DNA of 20,360 nucleotides, taken from the NCBI GenBank assembly GCA_035713725.1, contig DASTMZ010000122.1, positions 1 through 20,360 of the forward strand. The letters run 5' to 3'. A program made the translations under genes and the position numbers. This document shows, piece by piece, positions 6,182 through 13,477 of the stretch. This DNA is from DASQPR01 sp035713725. GTDB lineage: Bacteria > Actinomycetota > Actinomycetes > Mycobacteriales > Micromonosporaceae. How positions within the stretch are numbered: position 1 is the stretch's first letter; the number at the start of each line of letters is the position of its first letter. Below the pieces are notes generated by a model. The model made no database searches, was not told where the DNA came from, and saw only the letters and a list, made by a program, of their open reading frames with translations.

Positions 6182-6958
6182 GTGATCTTCTCGCGGGATC
6201 GCGGGAGCGGCCGGCATGCGGCCGATCAGTCACATCGTTCCGGTCGCTCGCCGGACGGAGCGGCGAAGCGCGATCGGCAGCCGCCTGCCGCAGCCGCCGA
6301 CGATTCCAGTCGGCCGCGCCGCACTCGCCGGCCCGATCCGGACGACGTGTCGCACAGCGGGCCCTACGACGTCGCCGACGCGCCGGAGGGCGTGGACCGC
6401 CTCGACCTCGGCAGCCTGCAGATCCCGGTCGTCGAGGGAGTCGCCGTGCAGGTACAGGCCAGCAACGACGGCGTCGTCCAACAAGTAGCGCTGACCCACG
6501 AGGACAGCGCGTTGTTATTGAGCGCGCTCGCCGCACCGCGTGGCGAATCGATCTGGGACGAGGTTCGCGCGGACATCCGCAAGGAGCTGGCCGGCAGTGG
6601 CGCGCCTGCCGACGAGATCGACGGCTTCTACGGTCCGGAGTTGCGTACCCGCGTCAACAGCGCTGACGGCGCAGTCGACCTGCGGTTCGTCGGCGTGGAT
6701 GGCGAACGCTGGATGGTACGGGCGATCTACCAAGGCCGCGCCGCGACCGATCCGGCGGCCGCTGGGCCGCTTGCCGACTGCCTCGCCGGACTGGTCGTCG
6801 ACCGCGGCCGCGATGCCATGCCGGCGCTGGAGGCGCTGCCACTGCGGCTGCCGCGCGAGATCGCCGAACAGGCGAGGGCGCAGGCAGAGGCCAACGCGCC
6901 GGCACCGAACGCGACGAATGGTGTGGTTCCGGGACCGACCCGGCGGAACCGCGCGTGA
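6182..6958 (+). CDS. DUF3710 family protein
   Basis: This 258-residue soluble protein belongs to the actinobacterial DUF3710 family (M. tuberculosis Rv2696c, also next to dut). Its function is unknown. Residues 1-60 are basic and low-complexity. The family domain runs about 60-235, with GPYDVADAPEG, VDRLDLGSLQIP, a VQVQASNDGVVQQVALTHEDSALLLSA-like strand-rich part, ESIWDEVRADIRKEL and RWMVRAIYQGRAA. The C-terminal end (235-258) is Ala/Pro/Asn-rich. I start at GTG 6182 (VIFSRDR), since family members commonly begin with a short M-(I/F)-F-basic segment and a GAAGGG ribosome site lies 7 nt upstream. A longer frame back to 6062 has no ribosome site. The gap from dut is 135 bp. Confidence 0.87.
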   Translation: MIFSRDRGSGRHAADQSHRSGRSPDGAAKRDRQPPAAAADDSSRPRRTRRPDPDDVSHSGPYDVADAPEGVDRLDLGSLQIPVVEGVAVQVQASNDGVVQQVALTHEDSALLLSALAAPRGESIWDEVRADIRKELAGSGAPADEIDGFYGPELRTRVNSADGAVDLRFVGVDGERWMVRAIYQGRAATDPAAAGPLADCLAGLVVDRGRDAMPALEALPLRLPREIAEQARAQAEANAPAPNATNGVVPGPTRRNRA

Positions 6959-7046
6959 GGCGGCCGGGCGTCCGTCGAGCCACCCGGCGTGACGACGTCG
7001 AGGCGCCGCGCCCAGATCGGCGGCGACCGTCGCCGGCCTGATGGAC

Positions 7047-7052
7047 GTACGC
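7047..7052 (+). promoter_or_regulatory. Candidate internal promoter (-10 TACGCT)
   Basis: TACGCT lies in the 11-mer CGTACGCTTGT (7045-7055), which is repeated exactly at the presumed -10 of the APC permease gene (9961-9971). It would start transcription near 7060, ahead of the OB-fold gene. No good -35 is seen. Confidence 0.35.
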
Positions 7053-7109
7053 TTGTTGCAGCGGCCCTCACTCGTCGGGCCGGCGGTCAGGGAGAGTGAC
7101 CACCGCACC

Positions 7110-7490
7110 ATGGTGTCGGTTGATCGCGAATCATCGATCCGGCGGCTAATGCGCCGGCTGGTCGCCACTGAGGCCGAACTCGAAGCCGAGGAGCTCCAGC
7201 GCGACGTGGTCGCGGCTGGTTGTTGCCCGGTCGACGAGGCCGATCGCGGCGACCTTGCGTTGATCAACGGCCGATTGCGGACCGTTGTGTATACCCCGCG
7301 GACCACGTTGCCGACACTGGAGGCCGAGCTTTACGACGGCACCGATGTCGTGACGCTCGTCTGGCTTGGCCGTCGGCACATCGCCGGCATCGAGCCGGGT
7401 CGGCAATTGACCGTACGAGGCCGCATCGCGGTGCGCGCAGACCGTAAGGTCATCTACAACCCCTACTACGAGCTCGAGCCGCCACGGTGA
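7110..7490 (+). CDS. Small OB-fold nucleic-acid-binding protein
   Basis: This 126-residue protein resembles the short OB-fold proteins found at this site in actinobacteria (M. tuberculosis Rv2694c). Residues 1-35 form a basic/acidic helix (SSIRRLMRRLV, then EAELEAEELQRD). Residues about 50-122 form the OB fold of the RecG/RecJ/tRNA-anticodon type: LINGRLRTVVYTP, LEAELYDGTDVVTLVWLGRR, IAGIEPGRQLTVRGRIAV and KVIYNPYYEL. C38 and C39 lie before the OB fold. The protein probably binds single-stranded DNA or RNA, but substrate and pathway are unknown. ATG 7110 is chosen because homologues begin close to the SIRRLMRRL helix; the GGGAGAG site is rather far away (about 13 nt), so GTG 7113 is also possible. 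Confidence 0.82.
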   Translation: MVSVDRESSIRRLMRRLVATEAELEAEELQRDVVAAGCCPVDEADRGDLALINGRLRTVVYTPRTTLPTLEAELYDGTDVVTLVWLGRRHIAGIEPGRQLTVRGRIAVRADRKVIYNPYYELEPPR

Positions 7491-7548
7491 GGGCGGACAC
7501 GGTGAGGACCGCGGTGAACACCGGCACGCCCCGATGGGAGACGACCGC

Positions 7549-8304
7549 ATGACGGACCCGGCCACGCGAATGGACGGGACGCCGCTCGAACCGTCCGAGG
7601 CTGCCCATCAGCGGTCGCAAGCGGTCGATCAGCGGTCCGACCCGTCCCAGGAGCCCTCCGATGCGGCCGAGGTGCTGCCGACCTTCTCCGAGCAACTGGC
7701 TCAGCAGCTAGGCGGCGTGCGCGGCGTGCTCGAGTCGAGCATCCCGGTGGCCGTGTTCATCGTGGTGAACTTCTGGTCCCTGAAGGCCGCGATGATCGTT
7801 TCGGTGGCATCCGCCGTTGTCATCGCCGTCGTTCGGCTGTTGCGGCGCCAGACCGTACGCCATGCCGTCAATGGTTTGTTCGGCGTCGCGATCGGTGTCG
7901 CGTTTGCCTGGAAGACCGGCAGCGCAAAGAACTTCTACCTGCCCGGCATCATCTTGAGCTTCGTGTACGGCGTGGCGATGATCGCGTCGGTAGTGGCACG
8001 CCGGCCGCTTGTCGGCTGGATCTGGTCGCTGCTCATCGCCGGCGGCAGCACGAAGTGGCGCGAGCAACCTCCGATGGTGCGACTGTTCAGCCGCCTGACG
8101 TTGCTGTGGGCGGTGACGTATCTCGCGAAGGTCGCCATCCAGACGTGGCTGTTCGGCAACACCAGCGCGCACGACCCCGGCACCGCGCTCGGCATCGCGC
8201 GGTTGGCTCTAGGCTATCCGCCCTACGCCGCGCTGCTTGCGTTCACCGTCTGGTCGGTACGCCGGTTGACCGCCTCCGATCCCAGCCTCGCCGAGGTCCG
8301 CTGA
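7549..8304 (+). CDS. DUF3159 family integral membrane protein
   Basis: This 251-residue polytopic membrane protein belongs to DUF3159 (M. tuberculosis Rv2693c). Residues 1-45 are a hydrophilic Gln/Ser/Asp-rich tail. FSEQLAQQLGGVRGVLES leads into about six hydrophobic segments (about 60-76, 80-97, 107-121, 131-150, 180-201 and 222-238). Family-like motifs include RGVLESSIPVAVF, NGLFGVAIGVAFAW, FYLPGI and RRPLVGW. Transport or envelope roles are possible but not shown. ATG 7549 has GGGAG 8 nt upstream, whereas the in-frame start at 7534 lacks a site. The gene ends with a TGA that sits in a 12-bp direct repeat, so the stop codon is duplicated 15 nt later in frame. It converges with trkB at a 17-bp gap. 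Confidence 0.88.
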   Translation: MTDPATRMDGTPLEPSEAAHQRSQAVDQRSDPSQEPSDAAEVLPTFSEQLAQQLGGVRGVLESSIPVAVFIVVNFWSLKAAMIVSVASAVVIAVVRLLRRQTVRHAVNGLFGVAIGVAFAWKTGSAKNFYLPGIILSFVYGVAMIASVVARRPLVGWIWSLLIAGGSTKWREQPPMVRLFSRLTLLWAVTYLAKVAIQTWLFGNTSAHDPGTALGIARLALGYPPYAALLAFTVWSVRRLTASDPSLAEVR

Positions 8305-8319
8305 GCGGAGGTCCGCTGA
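8293..8319 (+). repeat. Direct repeat duplicating the DUF3159 stop codon
   Basis: GAGGTCCGCTGA occurs at 8293-8304 and 8308-8319, separated by GCG (15-bp period). Both copies are in the DUF3159 frame, so the last codons and TGA stop appear twice. The second copy fills almost the entire gap to trkB. Confidence 0.85.
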
Positions 8320-8321
8320 TC

Positions 8322-9047
8322 TCAGTTGGTGGGTCGCGGCCCGCGGCCCGCCCGCGCCTGGGCGGAGCCACGCGTCCGTGCCACGCTATCCGCGCCGAGC
8401 ATCACACTGCGGACGTCATCCTCCGCCTCCGATGTGACAACGAAGATCAGCTCGTCACCGGCCTCCAGCGGATCGTCGGGCGTCGGCACCAGCACGCGTT
8501 TGCCGCGCAGAATCGCGACGAGCGCGGAATCGCGGGGGAGCGGTACGTCGCGCACCGGATGGCCAACGTACGGGGCCGACGTCGGCAACGTGATCTCGAC
8601 GAGGTTCGCCTCGCTCTGCCGGAATGTCATTAGGCGCACCAGATCGCCGACGGTGACCGCCTCTTCGACCAGGGCGGCCATCAGGCGCGGCTTGCTGACC
8701 GAGACGTCGACGCCCCACTGTTCGGTGAACAGCCACTCGTTCTCGGCCCGATTGACGCGCGCCACCACCCGGTTCACTCCGAACTCCGTCTTGGCCAGCA
8801 GCGAGACGACCAGGTTCACCTTGTCGTCTCCGGTGGCGGCGACCACCACGTCGCAGGTCTCCAGGCGCGCGGTCTGCAGGCTGGCAAGCTCGCACGCGTC
8901 GGCGAGCACCCACTCCGCCTGGGGTACGCGTTCGGGGCGCAACATGCGGGGTACGCGTTCGATCAACATCACCTGATGGCCGTTGTCGATGAGTTCAGCG
9001 GCAATGGAGCGCCCGACATTGCCGGCCCCGGCGATCGCGACTCGCAT
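8322..9047 (-). CDS. trkB: TrkA-type potassium regulatory (RCK) protein, second subunit (CeoC/TrkB)
   Basis: This 241-residue cytoplasmic RCK protein gates a K+ transport system in response to NAD(H) or ATP/ADP. Residues 1-130 are the Rossmann RCK_N domain: MRVAIAGAGNVGRSIAAEL contains the GxGxxG loop, and E30 at the end of the second strand (MLIE) fits ribose binding. DVVVAATGDDKVNLVVSLLAK and the VNRVVARVNR strand follow. Residues about 135-225 form a TrkA_C domain (VEITLPTSAPYVGHPVRDV, LVAILRGKRVLVPTPDDPLEAGDELIFVV in pattern). The last 20 residues are basic and disordered. ATG 9047 has GGAGGG 8 nt upstream and begins 2 nt after the trkA stop, so the two are co-translated. No transmembrane segment is present; the nearest candidate partner is the divergent APC permease. 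Confidence 0.92.
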   Translation of the reverse strand: MRVAIAGAGNVGRSIAAELIDNGHQVMLIERVPRMLRPERVPQAEWVLADACELASLQTARLETCDVVVAATGDDKVNLVVSLLAKTEFGVNRVVARVNRAENEWLFTEQWGVDVSVSKPRLMAALVEEAVTVGDLVRLMTFRQSEANLVEITLPTSAPYVGHPVRDVPLPRDSALVAILRGKRVLVPTPDDPLEAGDELIFVVTSEAEDDVRSVMLGADSVARTRGSAQARAGRGPRPTN

Positions 9048-9049
9048 GA

Positions 9050-9715
9050 TCAGTGCCCTCCGTCCGACGTACCACCGGAGATCTTCGTGACCGAGTCGAC
9101 GATCGCGTCCGTGACGAGCATGAAGATCTGGTCGCCGTCCTGGATGACGGTGGACGCGGTGGGCAGCGTACCGATGCCGAATCGCATGATGAACGCGGCG
9201 CGCGTGCCGGTGGCGTCCTCGAGCGCCCGCAGCGGTCGACCGACCCAGTCGCGATGCACCGGTACCTCGATGATCGCGATCGCGCTCGTCGGATCGCGCC
9301 ATAGTTCGGTGTTCGCCTCCGGCACCAACTGCCGGAGCATCCGGTCGGCGGTCCAGCGGACGGTCGCGACGGTCGGGATGCCGAGCCGTTCGTAAACCTC
9401 GGCGCGCTTCGCGTCGTAGATGCGGGCGACCACCCGGTTCACACCGAAGTTCTCGCGCGCCAGGCGGGCCGAGATGATGTTGGTGTTGTCACCGCTGGAC
9501 ACGGCAGCGAACGCGTCGGCGCGCTCGATGCCTGCCGAGATCAGTACATCGCGATCGAAGCCCATGCCGGTGACGGTCAGCCCGGTGAATTCGGTGCCGA
9601 GCCGACGGAACGCGTCGGGGTCGGCATCGATCACCGCCACTGAATGGCCGCGAGCCTCCAGGCTGTAGGCGAGGGTTGAGCCCACTCGACCACAACCCAT
9701 GATCACGACGTGCAC
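9050..9715 (-). CDS. trkA: TrkA-type potassium regulatory (RCK) protein, first subunit (CeoB/TrkA)
   Basis: This 221-residue RCK protein is a paralogue of the trkB product. Residues 1-130 are RCK_N, with MHVVIMGCGRVGSTLAYSL (GxGxxG) and D30/D32 in VAVIDADPDAF. The AVSSGDNTNIISARLARE and VNRVVARIYD segments are typical. The C-terminal TrkA_C domain spans about 140-212 (IIEVPVHRDWVGRPLRAL, AAFIMRFGIGTLP, DGDQIFMLV). Two separate single-RCK genes in tandem are the actinobacterial ceoB-ceoC arrangement. They presumably form a hetero-oligomeric ring that controls K+ uptake. GTG 9715 is preceded by GAGAGGA about 8 nt upstream; the longer open frame beyond it overlaps the permease gene and is not coding. 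A 20-bp tandem repeat lies 24 bp upstream of the start. Confidence 0.92.
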   Translation of the reverse strand: MHVVIMGCGRVGSTLAYSLEARGHSVAVIDADPDAFRRLGTEFTGLTVTGMGFDRDVLISAGIERADAFAAVSSGDNTNIISARLARENFGVNRVVARIYDAKRAEVYERLGIPTVATVRWTADRMLRQLVPEANTELWRDPTSAIAIIEVPVHRDWVGRPLRALEDATGTRAAFIMRFGIGTLPTASTVIQDGDQIFMLVTDAIVDSVTKISGGTSDGGH

Positions 9716-9738
9716 GATCCGTTCCTCTCGCCGCTGTT

Positions 9739-9778
9739 GCGCTACCCACCCGGTCAAGGCGCTACCCACCCGGTCAAG
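9739..9778 (-). repeat. 20-bp tandem repeat upstream of trkA
   Basis: The unit GCGCTACCCACCCGGTCAAG (plus strand) occurs twice without gap. Read towards trkA, each copy contains TTGACC followed by GGGTGGGTAGCGC. The period is close to two helical turns. TTGACC looks like a -35 element, but no -10 box lies at 16-18 nt from either copy, so these may be operator half-sites or a simple duplication. Confidence 0.85.
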
Positions 9779-9962
9779 GTGTGTTAGGCAAAGGGTGCCA
9801 TGCCGGACGCGAAGTGCACGTCGGACTCCCTCGTCGGCTCCGCCGGTCGGCCGGTGAGCTGCCCGGTCGGCGGCCAAACTGCCCCGGCGATTGCGGCCGG
9901 TGATCGTCGCTAGAGCGCATCGTTGCCAATCACCCCTGCCCACCACGGGTGCCGTGTCCCCG

Positions 9963-9968
9963 TACGCT
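9963..9968 (+). promoter_or_regulatory. -10 box of a probably leaderless APC permease transcript
   Basis: TACGCT (TANNNT) is followed by 8 nt and then GTG 9977, with no Shine-Dalgarno between. This is the spacing of a leaderless mRNA. The surrounding 11-mer recurs at 7045-7055. No clear -35 is present. Confidence 0.45.
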
Positions 9969-9976
9969 TGTCGTTT

Positions 9977-12124
9977 GTGGCACGACCCACCTCGCTCGTC
10001 AAGCGGTTGCTCGTCGGCCGGCCGTTCCGCTCCGACCGCCTGCAGCACACGCTCCTCCCGAAGCGCATCGCACTGCCGATCTTCGCGTCGGACGCGCTGT
10101 CCTCGGTGGCGTACGCACCGGACGAGATCCTGCTGACGCTGTCGGTCGGCGGTGCCGCGTTCTACGCGTATTCGTGGCGGGTCGCGATCGCCGTGTCGGT
10201 CGTCATGCTGGTGGTGGTCGCGAGTTACCGGCAGAACGTGCACGCCTACCCATCGGGCGGCGGCGACTACGAGGTGGCCACCGTCAACCTCGGGCCACGT
10301 TTCGGTCTCGTGGTGGCCAGCGCACTAATGGTCGACTATGTGCTCACCGTCGCGGTGTCGGTGTCGTCCGGCGTGGCGAATATCGGGTCCGCCTGGACGT
10401 TCGCCGCCGATCATCCGGTCGGCGTATCGGTTGGCGTGGTCGCCGTCCTCACCGCGATGAACTTGCGCGGCATCCGGGAGGCGGGCGTCACGTTCGCTAT
10501 TCCGACGTACGCGTTCATGATCTCCGTACTCTTGATGGTCGGCTGGGGCTTCGTACGCATCTTCGGGCTCGGCAACGACGTCGAAGCGTCGACCGCAAAC
10601 CAGCACATCAGCGCGAAGTCGATCACTGGCCTCGCGTTCGCGTTCCTGATGATCCGCACCTTCTCGTCCGGCTGTGCTGCGTTGACCGGCGTCGAGGCAA
10701 TCTCCAACGGCGTGCCAGCCTTCAAGAAGCCGAAGAGCAAGAACGCGGCCACCACGCTCTTGTTGCTCGGCACGCTCGCGGTCACCATGCTGATCGGCAT
10801 CGTCGTGCTGGCGCGGCTGACGCACGTACACATCGTCGACGCCTCGTCGCAGCCGGTGCTGCCGCAGCTCGCGGACGCCGTGTTCGGCAGCTTCCGGCTA
10901 CCGTTCTACATCGTGGTCGGGGTGACCGCGCTGATCCTCGCGCTCGCCGCGAACACCGCGTTCAACGGCTTTCCGGTGCTGGGCTCGATCCTCGCGCAGG
11001 ACCGCTACCTGCCGCGCCAGCTGCACACCCGCGGCGACCGGCTGGCGTTCTCGAACGGCATCCTGTTCCTCGCTACGTTCGCGACCGTGCTCATCGTGTC
11101 GTTCCGGGCGCAGCCGACGCACCTCATTCAGCTCTACATCGTCGGCGTGTTCGTGTCGTTCACGCTGTCCCAGACCGGCATGCTGCGGCACTGGAACCGG
11201 CTGTTGAAGACGGAGCGCGACCGCGCGACCCGGCGCCGGATGTATCGCTCGCGGACCATCAACGGCATCGGCCTGGTCATGACCGGCTTCGTGCTGTGCC
11301 TGGTGATCTTCACGAAGTTCCTGGCCGGCGCATGGATCTCGATCGCCGCGATGGTCGTGATCTTCATGGTCATGATTGCGATCCGCCGCCATTACGACCA
11401 CGTGGCCACCGAGCTGGCACCGGCCGAAGAGCGGCCGATGCTGCCGGCGCGCAACCACGCCGTGGTGCTCGTCAGCAAGGTGCACTTGCCGACGTTGCGG
11501 GCGCTCGCCTACGCGCAGGGCACCCGGCCCGACACGTTGACGGCGGTGACCGTCAACGTCGACGACGCCGACACTCGCCGCATCCAGCACGAGTGGGAGG
11601 CACGCGAGATCGGGGTTCCGCTGGTCGTCGTCGATTCTCCGTACCGGGAGATCACCGGGCCGGTAATCGACTACGTAAAGTCGCTGCGGAAGAACTCGCC
11701 GCGCGACGTCGTGACGGTGTTCATCCCCGAATACGTGGTCGGCAAGTGGTTCGAGAACGTGCTGCACAACCAAAGCGCCCTGCGCCTGAAGGGTCGGCTC
11801 CTCTACGAGCCGGGCGTGATGGTCACGAGCGTGCCGTGGCAGTTGCAGTCCAGCACGGCCAAGAACCTCAGCAAGTTTGACCGCGAGCTCTCGCTGGGGC
11901 CACTGCGCGGACCTCGCGACCGCAGGCCCGGCAACGTCGCGTCCGCATCCGACGCGGCGGGTGCGACCGATCGTGCGGCCGCGGCCCGGTCGGCAGACGC
12001 GACGTCAGGAGACGACGGCACCGGGACGGCCGCCGGCGCGCCGGACGACACTCGCGGCAGTGGGTCGGCGGGTGACCAGTATCGGTCCGACACCGCGCAG
12101 TCGGATCGCACGTCACGGACGTGA
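9977..12124 (+). CDS. APC superfamily permease with cytoplasmic C-terminal domain
   Basis: This is a 715-residue transporter. Residues 31-470 hold about twelve hydrophobic segments of the amino acid/polyamine/organocation (APC) fold. Family motifs include LPIFASDALSSVAYAPDEIL (33-52) in helix 1, the YPSGGGDYEVA loop (91-101) and GVEAISNGVPAFKKPKSKNA (238-257). Residues about 490-635 form a soluble alpha/beta domain (NHAVVLVSKVHLPTLRALAYA, LTAVTVNVDD, GVPLVVVDSPYREI) resembling a universal-stress-like fold. Residues 640-715 are a disordered Ala/Asp/Arg/Ser-rich tail. The substrate is unknown: an amino acid is the default, but the divergent trkAB genes make K+ a real option. GTG 9977 (VARPTSLV) is chosen for the -10 box just upstream and because the conserved part starts at once. 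It overlaps the next gene by 4 bp (GTGA). The homologue in M. tuberculosis is Rv2690c. Confidence 0.88.
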   Translation: MARPTSLVKRLLVGRPFRSDRLQHTLLPKRIALPIFASDALSSVAYAPDEILLTLSVGGAAFYAYSWRVAIAVSVVMLVVVASYRQNVHAYPSGGGDYEVATVNLGPRFGLVVASALMVDYVLTVAVSVSSGVANIGSAWTFAADHPVGVSVGVVAVLTAMNLRGIREAGVTFAIPTYAFMISVLLMVGWGFVRIFGLGNDVEASTANQHISAKSITGLAFAFLMIRTFSSGCAALTGVEAISNGVPAFKKPKSKNAATTLLLLGTLAVTMLIGIVVLARLTHVHIVDASSQPVLPQLADAVFGSFRLPFYIVVGVTALILALAANTAFNGFPVLGSILAQDRYLPRQLHTRGDRLAFSNGILFLATFATVLIVSFRAQPTHLIQLYIVGVFVSFTLSQTGMLRHWNRLLKTERDRATRRRMYRSRTINGIGLVMTGFVLCLVIFTKFLAGAWISIAAMVVIFMVMIAIRRHYDHVATELAPAEERPMLPARNHAVVLVSKVHLPTLRALAYAQGTRPDTLTAVTVNVDDADTRRIQHEWEAREIGVPLVVVDSPYREITGPVIDYVKSLRKNSPRDVVTVFIPEYVVGKWFENVLHNQSALRLKGRLLYEPGVMVTSVPWQLQSSTAKNLSKFDRELSLGPLRGPRDRRPGNVASASDAAGATDRAAAARSADATSGDDGTGTAAGAPDDTRGSGSAGDQYRSDTAQSDRTSRT

Positions 12125-13386
12125 CCGGACGCGCGGGACAGTCGCGGGGACGCGTGTGGGCCGACCACGTCGCAACCGGGCCGAGCGACGAGTCCGTCGG
12201 AACGCGGTTCGACATCGAGGTCGGCCAGGTCGCGCATGGCGGACACTGCGTCGGGCGGGCACCGGACGGCCGGGTGGTCTTCGTCCGACACGCGCTGCCC
12301 GGCGAGCGCGTCGTCGCCACCGTCACCGAGGAACACACCGGCTACCTGCGCGCCGACGCCGTCGAAATCTTGCGGCCGTCGGCGGATCGGGTCACGCCGC
12401 CATGCCGGTACGCCGGACCGGACCGCTGCGGTGGCTGCGACTTCCAGCACGTCACGCCCTCGGCGCAGCGCTCGCTGAAGGAAGCGGTGGTGCGGGAGCA
12501 GCTGATTCGCCTCGGCCGGCTGTCCGAGGCCGAGGTGGCGGCGCTGGACGTACGCGTTTTGCCGCTGCCCGGCGGGCCGCTCGGATGGCGTACCCGGTTG
12601 CGCTACACGGTCGCTGCCGACGGGCGGGCAGGGCTGCTCAAGCACCGGTCGCACGAGGTCGTACCGGTCGACAACTGCCTGATCGCGGCGCGCGACATAC
12701 AGGCGACGGACGTCACAACGCGCAGTTGGCCGGGCGAGGACGCGATCGAGGTCGTCGCGTCGCCCAGTGGCATCGCGGTCAGCACGGTCGCCGGTGGCAC
12801 GACCCGTTCGGTGTCCGGCCCGGACAAGGTCACCGAGACCGTCGGCGACCACCAGTGGAGCCTGGAACCTGACGTGTTCTGGCAGGTGCACAGCGCGGCA
12901 CCGGCCGCCTTCGTGTCGGCCGTGTTGGCGATGCTCGCGCCACAGCCTGGCGAGCGCGCGTGGGACCTCTACGGCGGCGCCGGCCTGTTCTCCGCGTCGC
13001 TGGCCGACGTGGTCGGCCGGCGCGGCTCGGTGACGCTGGTGGAATCGGATGACCGGGCGGTGCTCGCCGCTGCCGCGAACCTCGGCGATCTGCCGCAGGT
13101 GACCGTCGTCTCGTCGACCGTCGAGCGGGCGCGACCGCGCGGCCGGCCGGACATCGTGGTCCTCGACCCGCCCCGATCCGGCGCCGGTGCGCGAGTGGTG
13201 CGCAAGCTCGTCGAGGCCGGGCCGCGCGCCATCGCTTACGTCGCCTGTGACCCGGCTGCGTTGGCCCGCGACGTGGCGACGTTCCGCGCGGCGGAGTGGC
13301 GGCTGGCACAGCTGCGAGCGTTCGATGCGTTCCCCATGACGCATCACGTCGAGTGCATTGCGCTGCTCACGCCGCCGGACTCGTAA
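12121..13386 (+). CDS. TrmA/RumA-family RNA (uracil-5-)-methyltransferase
   Basis: This 421-residue SAM-dependent enzyme probably methylates C5 of a uridine in rRNA or tRNA. Residues about 28-86 form a TRAM RNA-binding domain. C95, C103, C106 and C186 are the likely [4Fe-4S] ligands (PCRYAGPDRCGGCDFQH and DNCLIA). The methyltransferase fold begins near 275, with the SAM motif DLYGGAGLFSASL (282-294), VVLDPPRSGAG (346-356), the catalytic nucleophile C376 in YVACDPAALARD, and E411 in MTHHVECIALL, which abstracts the C5 proton. The spacing C-x7-C-x2-C is slightly longer than in E. coli RlmD. GTG 12121 overlaps the permease stop (GTGA), so the two are probably co-translated. The target nucleotide cannot be read from sequence; the M. 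tuberculosis counterpart is Rv2689c. Confidence 0.92.
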   Translation: MTGRAGQSRGRVWADHVATGPSDESVGTRFDIEVGQVAHGGHCVGRAPDGRVVFVRHALPGERVVATVTEEHTGYLRADAVEILRPSADRVTPPCRYAGPDRCGGCDFQHVTPSAQRSLKEAVVREQLIRLGRLSEAEVAALDVRVLPLPGGPLGWRTRLRYTVAADGRAGLLKHRSHEVVPVDNCLIAARDIQATDVTTRSWPGEDAIEVVASPSGIAVSTVAGGTTRSVSGPDKVTETVGDHQWSLEPDVFWQVHSAAPAAFVSAVLAMLAPQPGERAWDLYGGAGLFSASLADVVGRRGSVTLVESDDRAVLAAAANLGDLPQVTVVSSTVERARPRGRPDIVVLDPPRSGAGARVVRKLVEAGPRAIAYVACDPAALARDVATFRAAEWRLAQLRAFDAFPMTHHVECIALLTPPDS

Positions 13387-13463
13387 CGGCTGCGCCCAGC
13401 GGCCCGGTCGGTGTCGCTTTTGCGGCTCGTACGCCATTCGGATGTGGGCCGGCACGGTATCGC

Positions 13464-13469
13464 TAGACT
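13464..13469 (+). promoter_or_regulatory. -10 box upstream of dxs
   Basis: TAGACT (TANNNT) lies 8 nt before ATG 13478 and 88 nt before the dxs ATG. It would give a transcript starting at or next to 13478. The -35 region is poor. Confidence 0.4.
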
Positions 13470-13477
13470 TCCCCGTC

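Noticed and set aside
9716..10243. N-terminal extension of trkA across the permease start
   Set aside because: The extension is Arg-rich, overlaps the permease coding region and precedes a GTG with a good ribosome site and the canonical RCK start.
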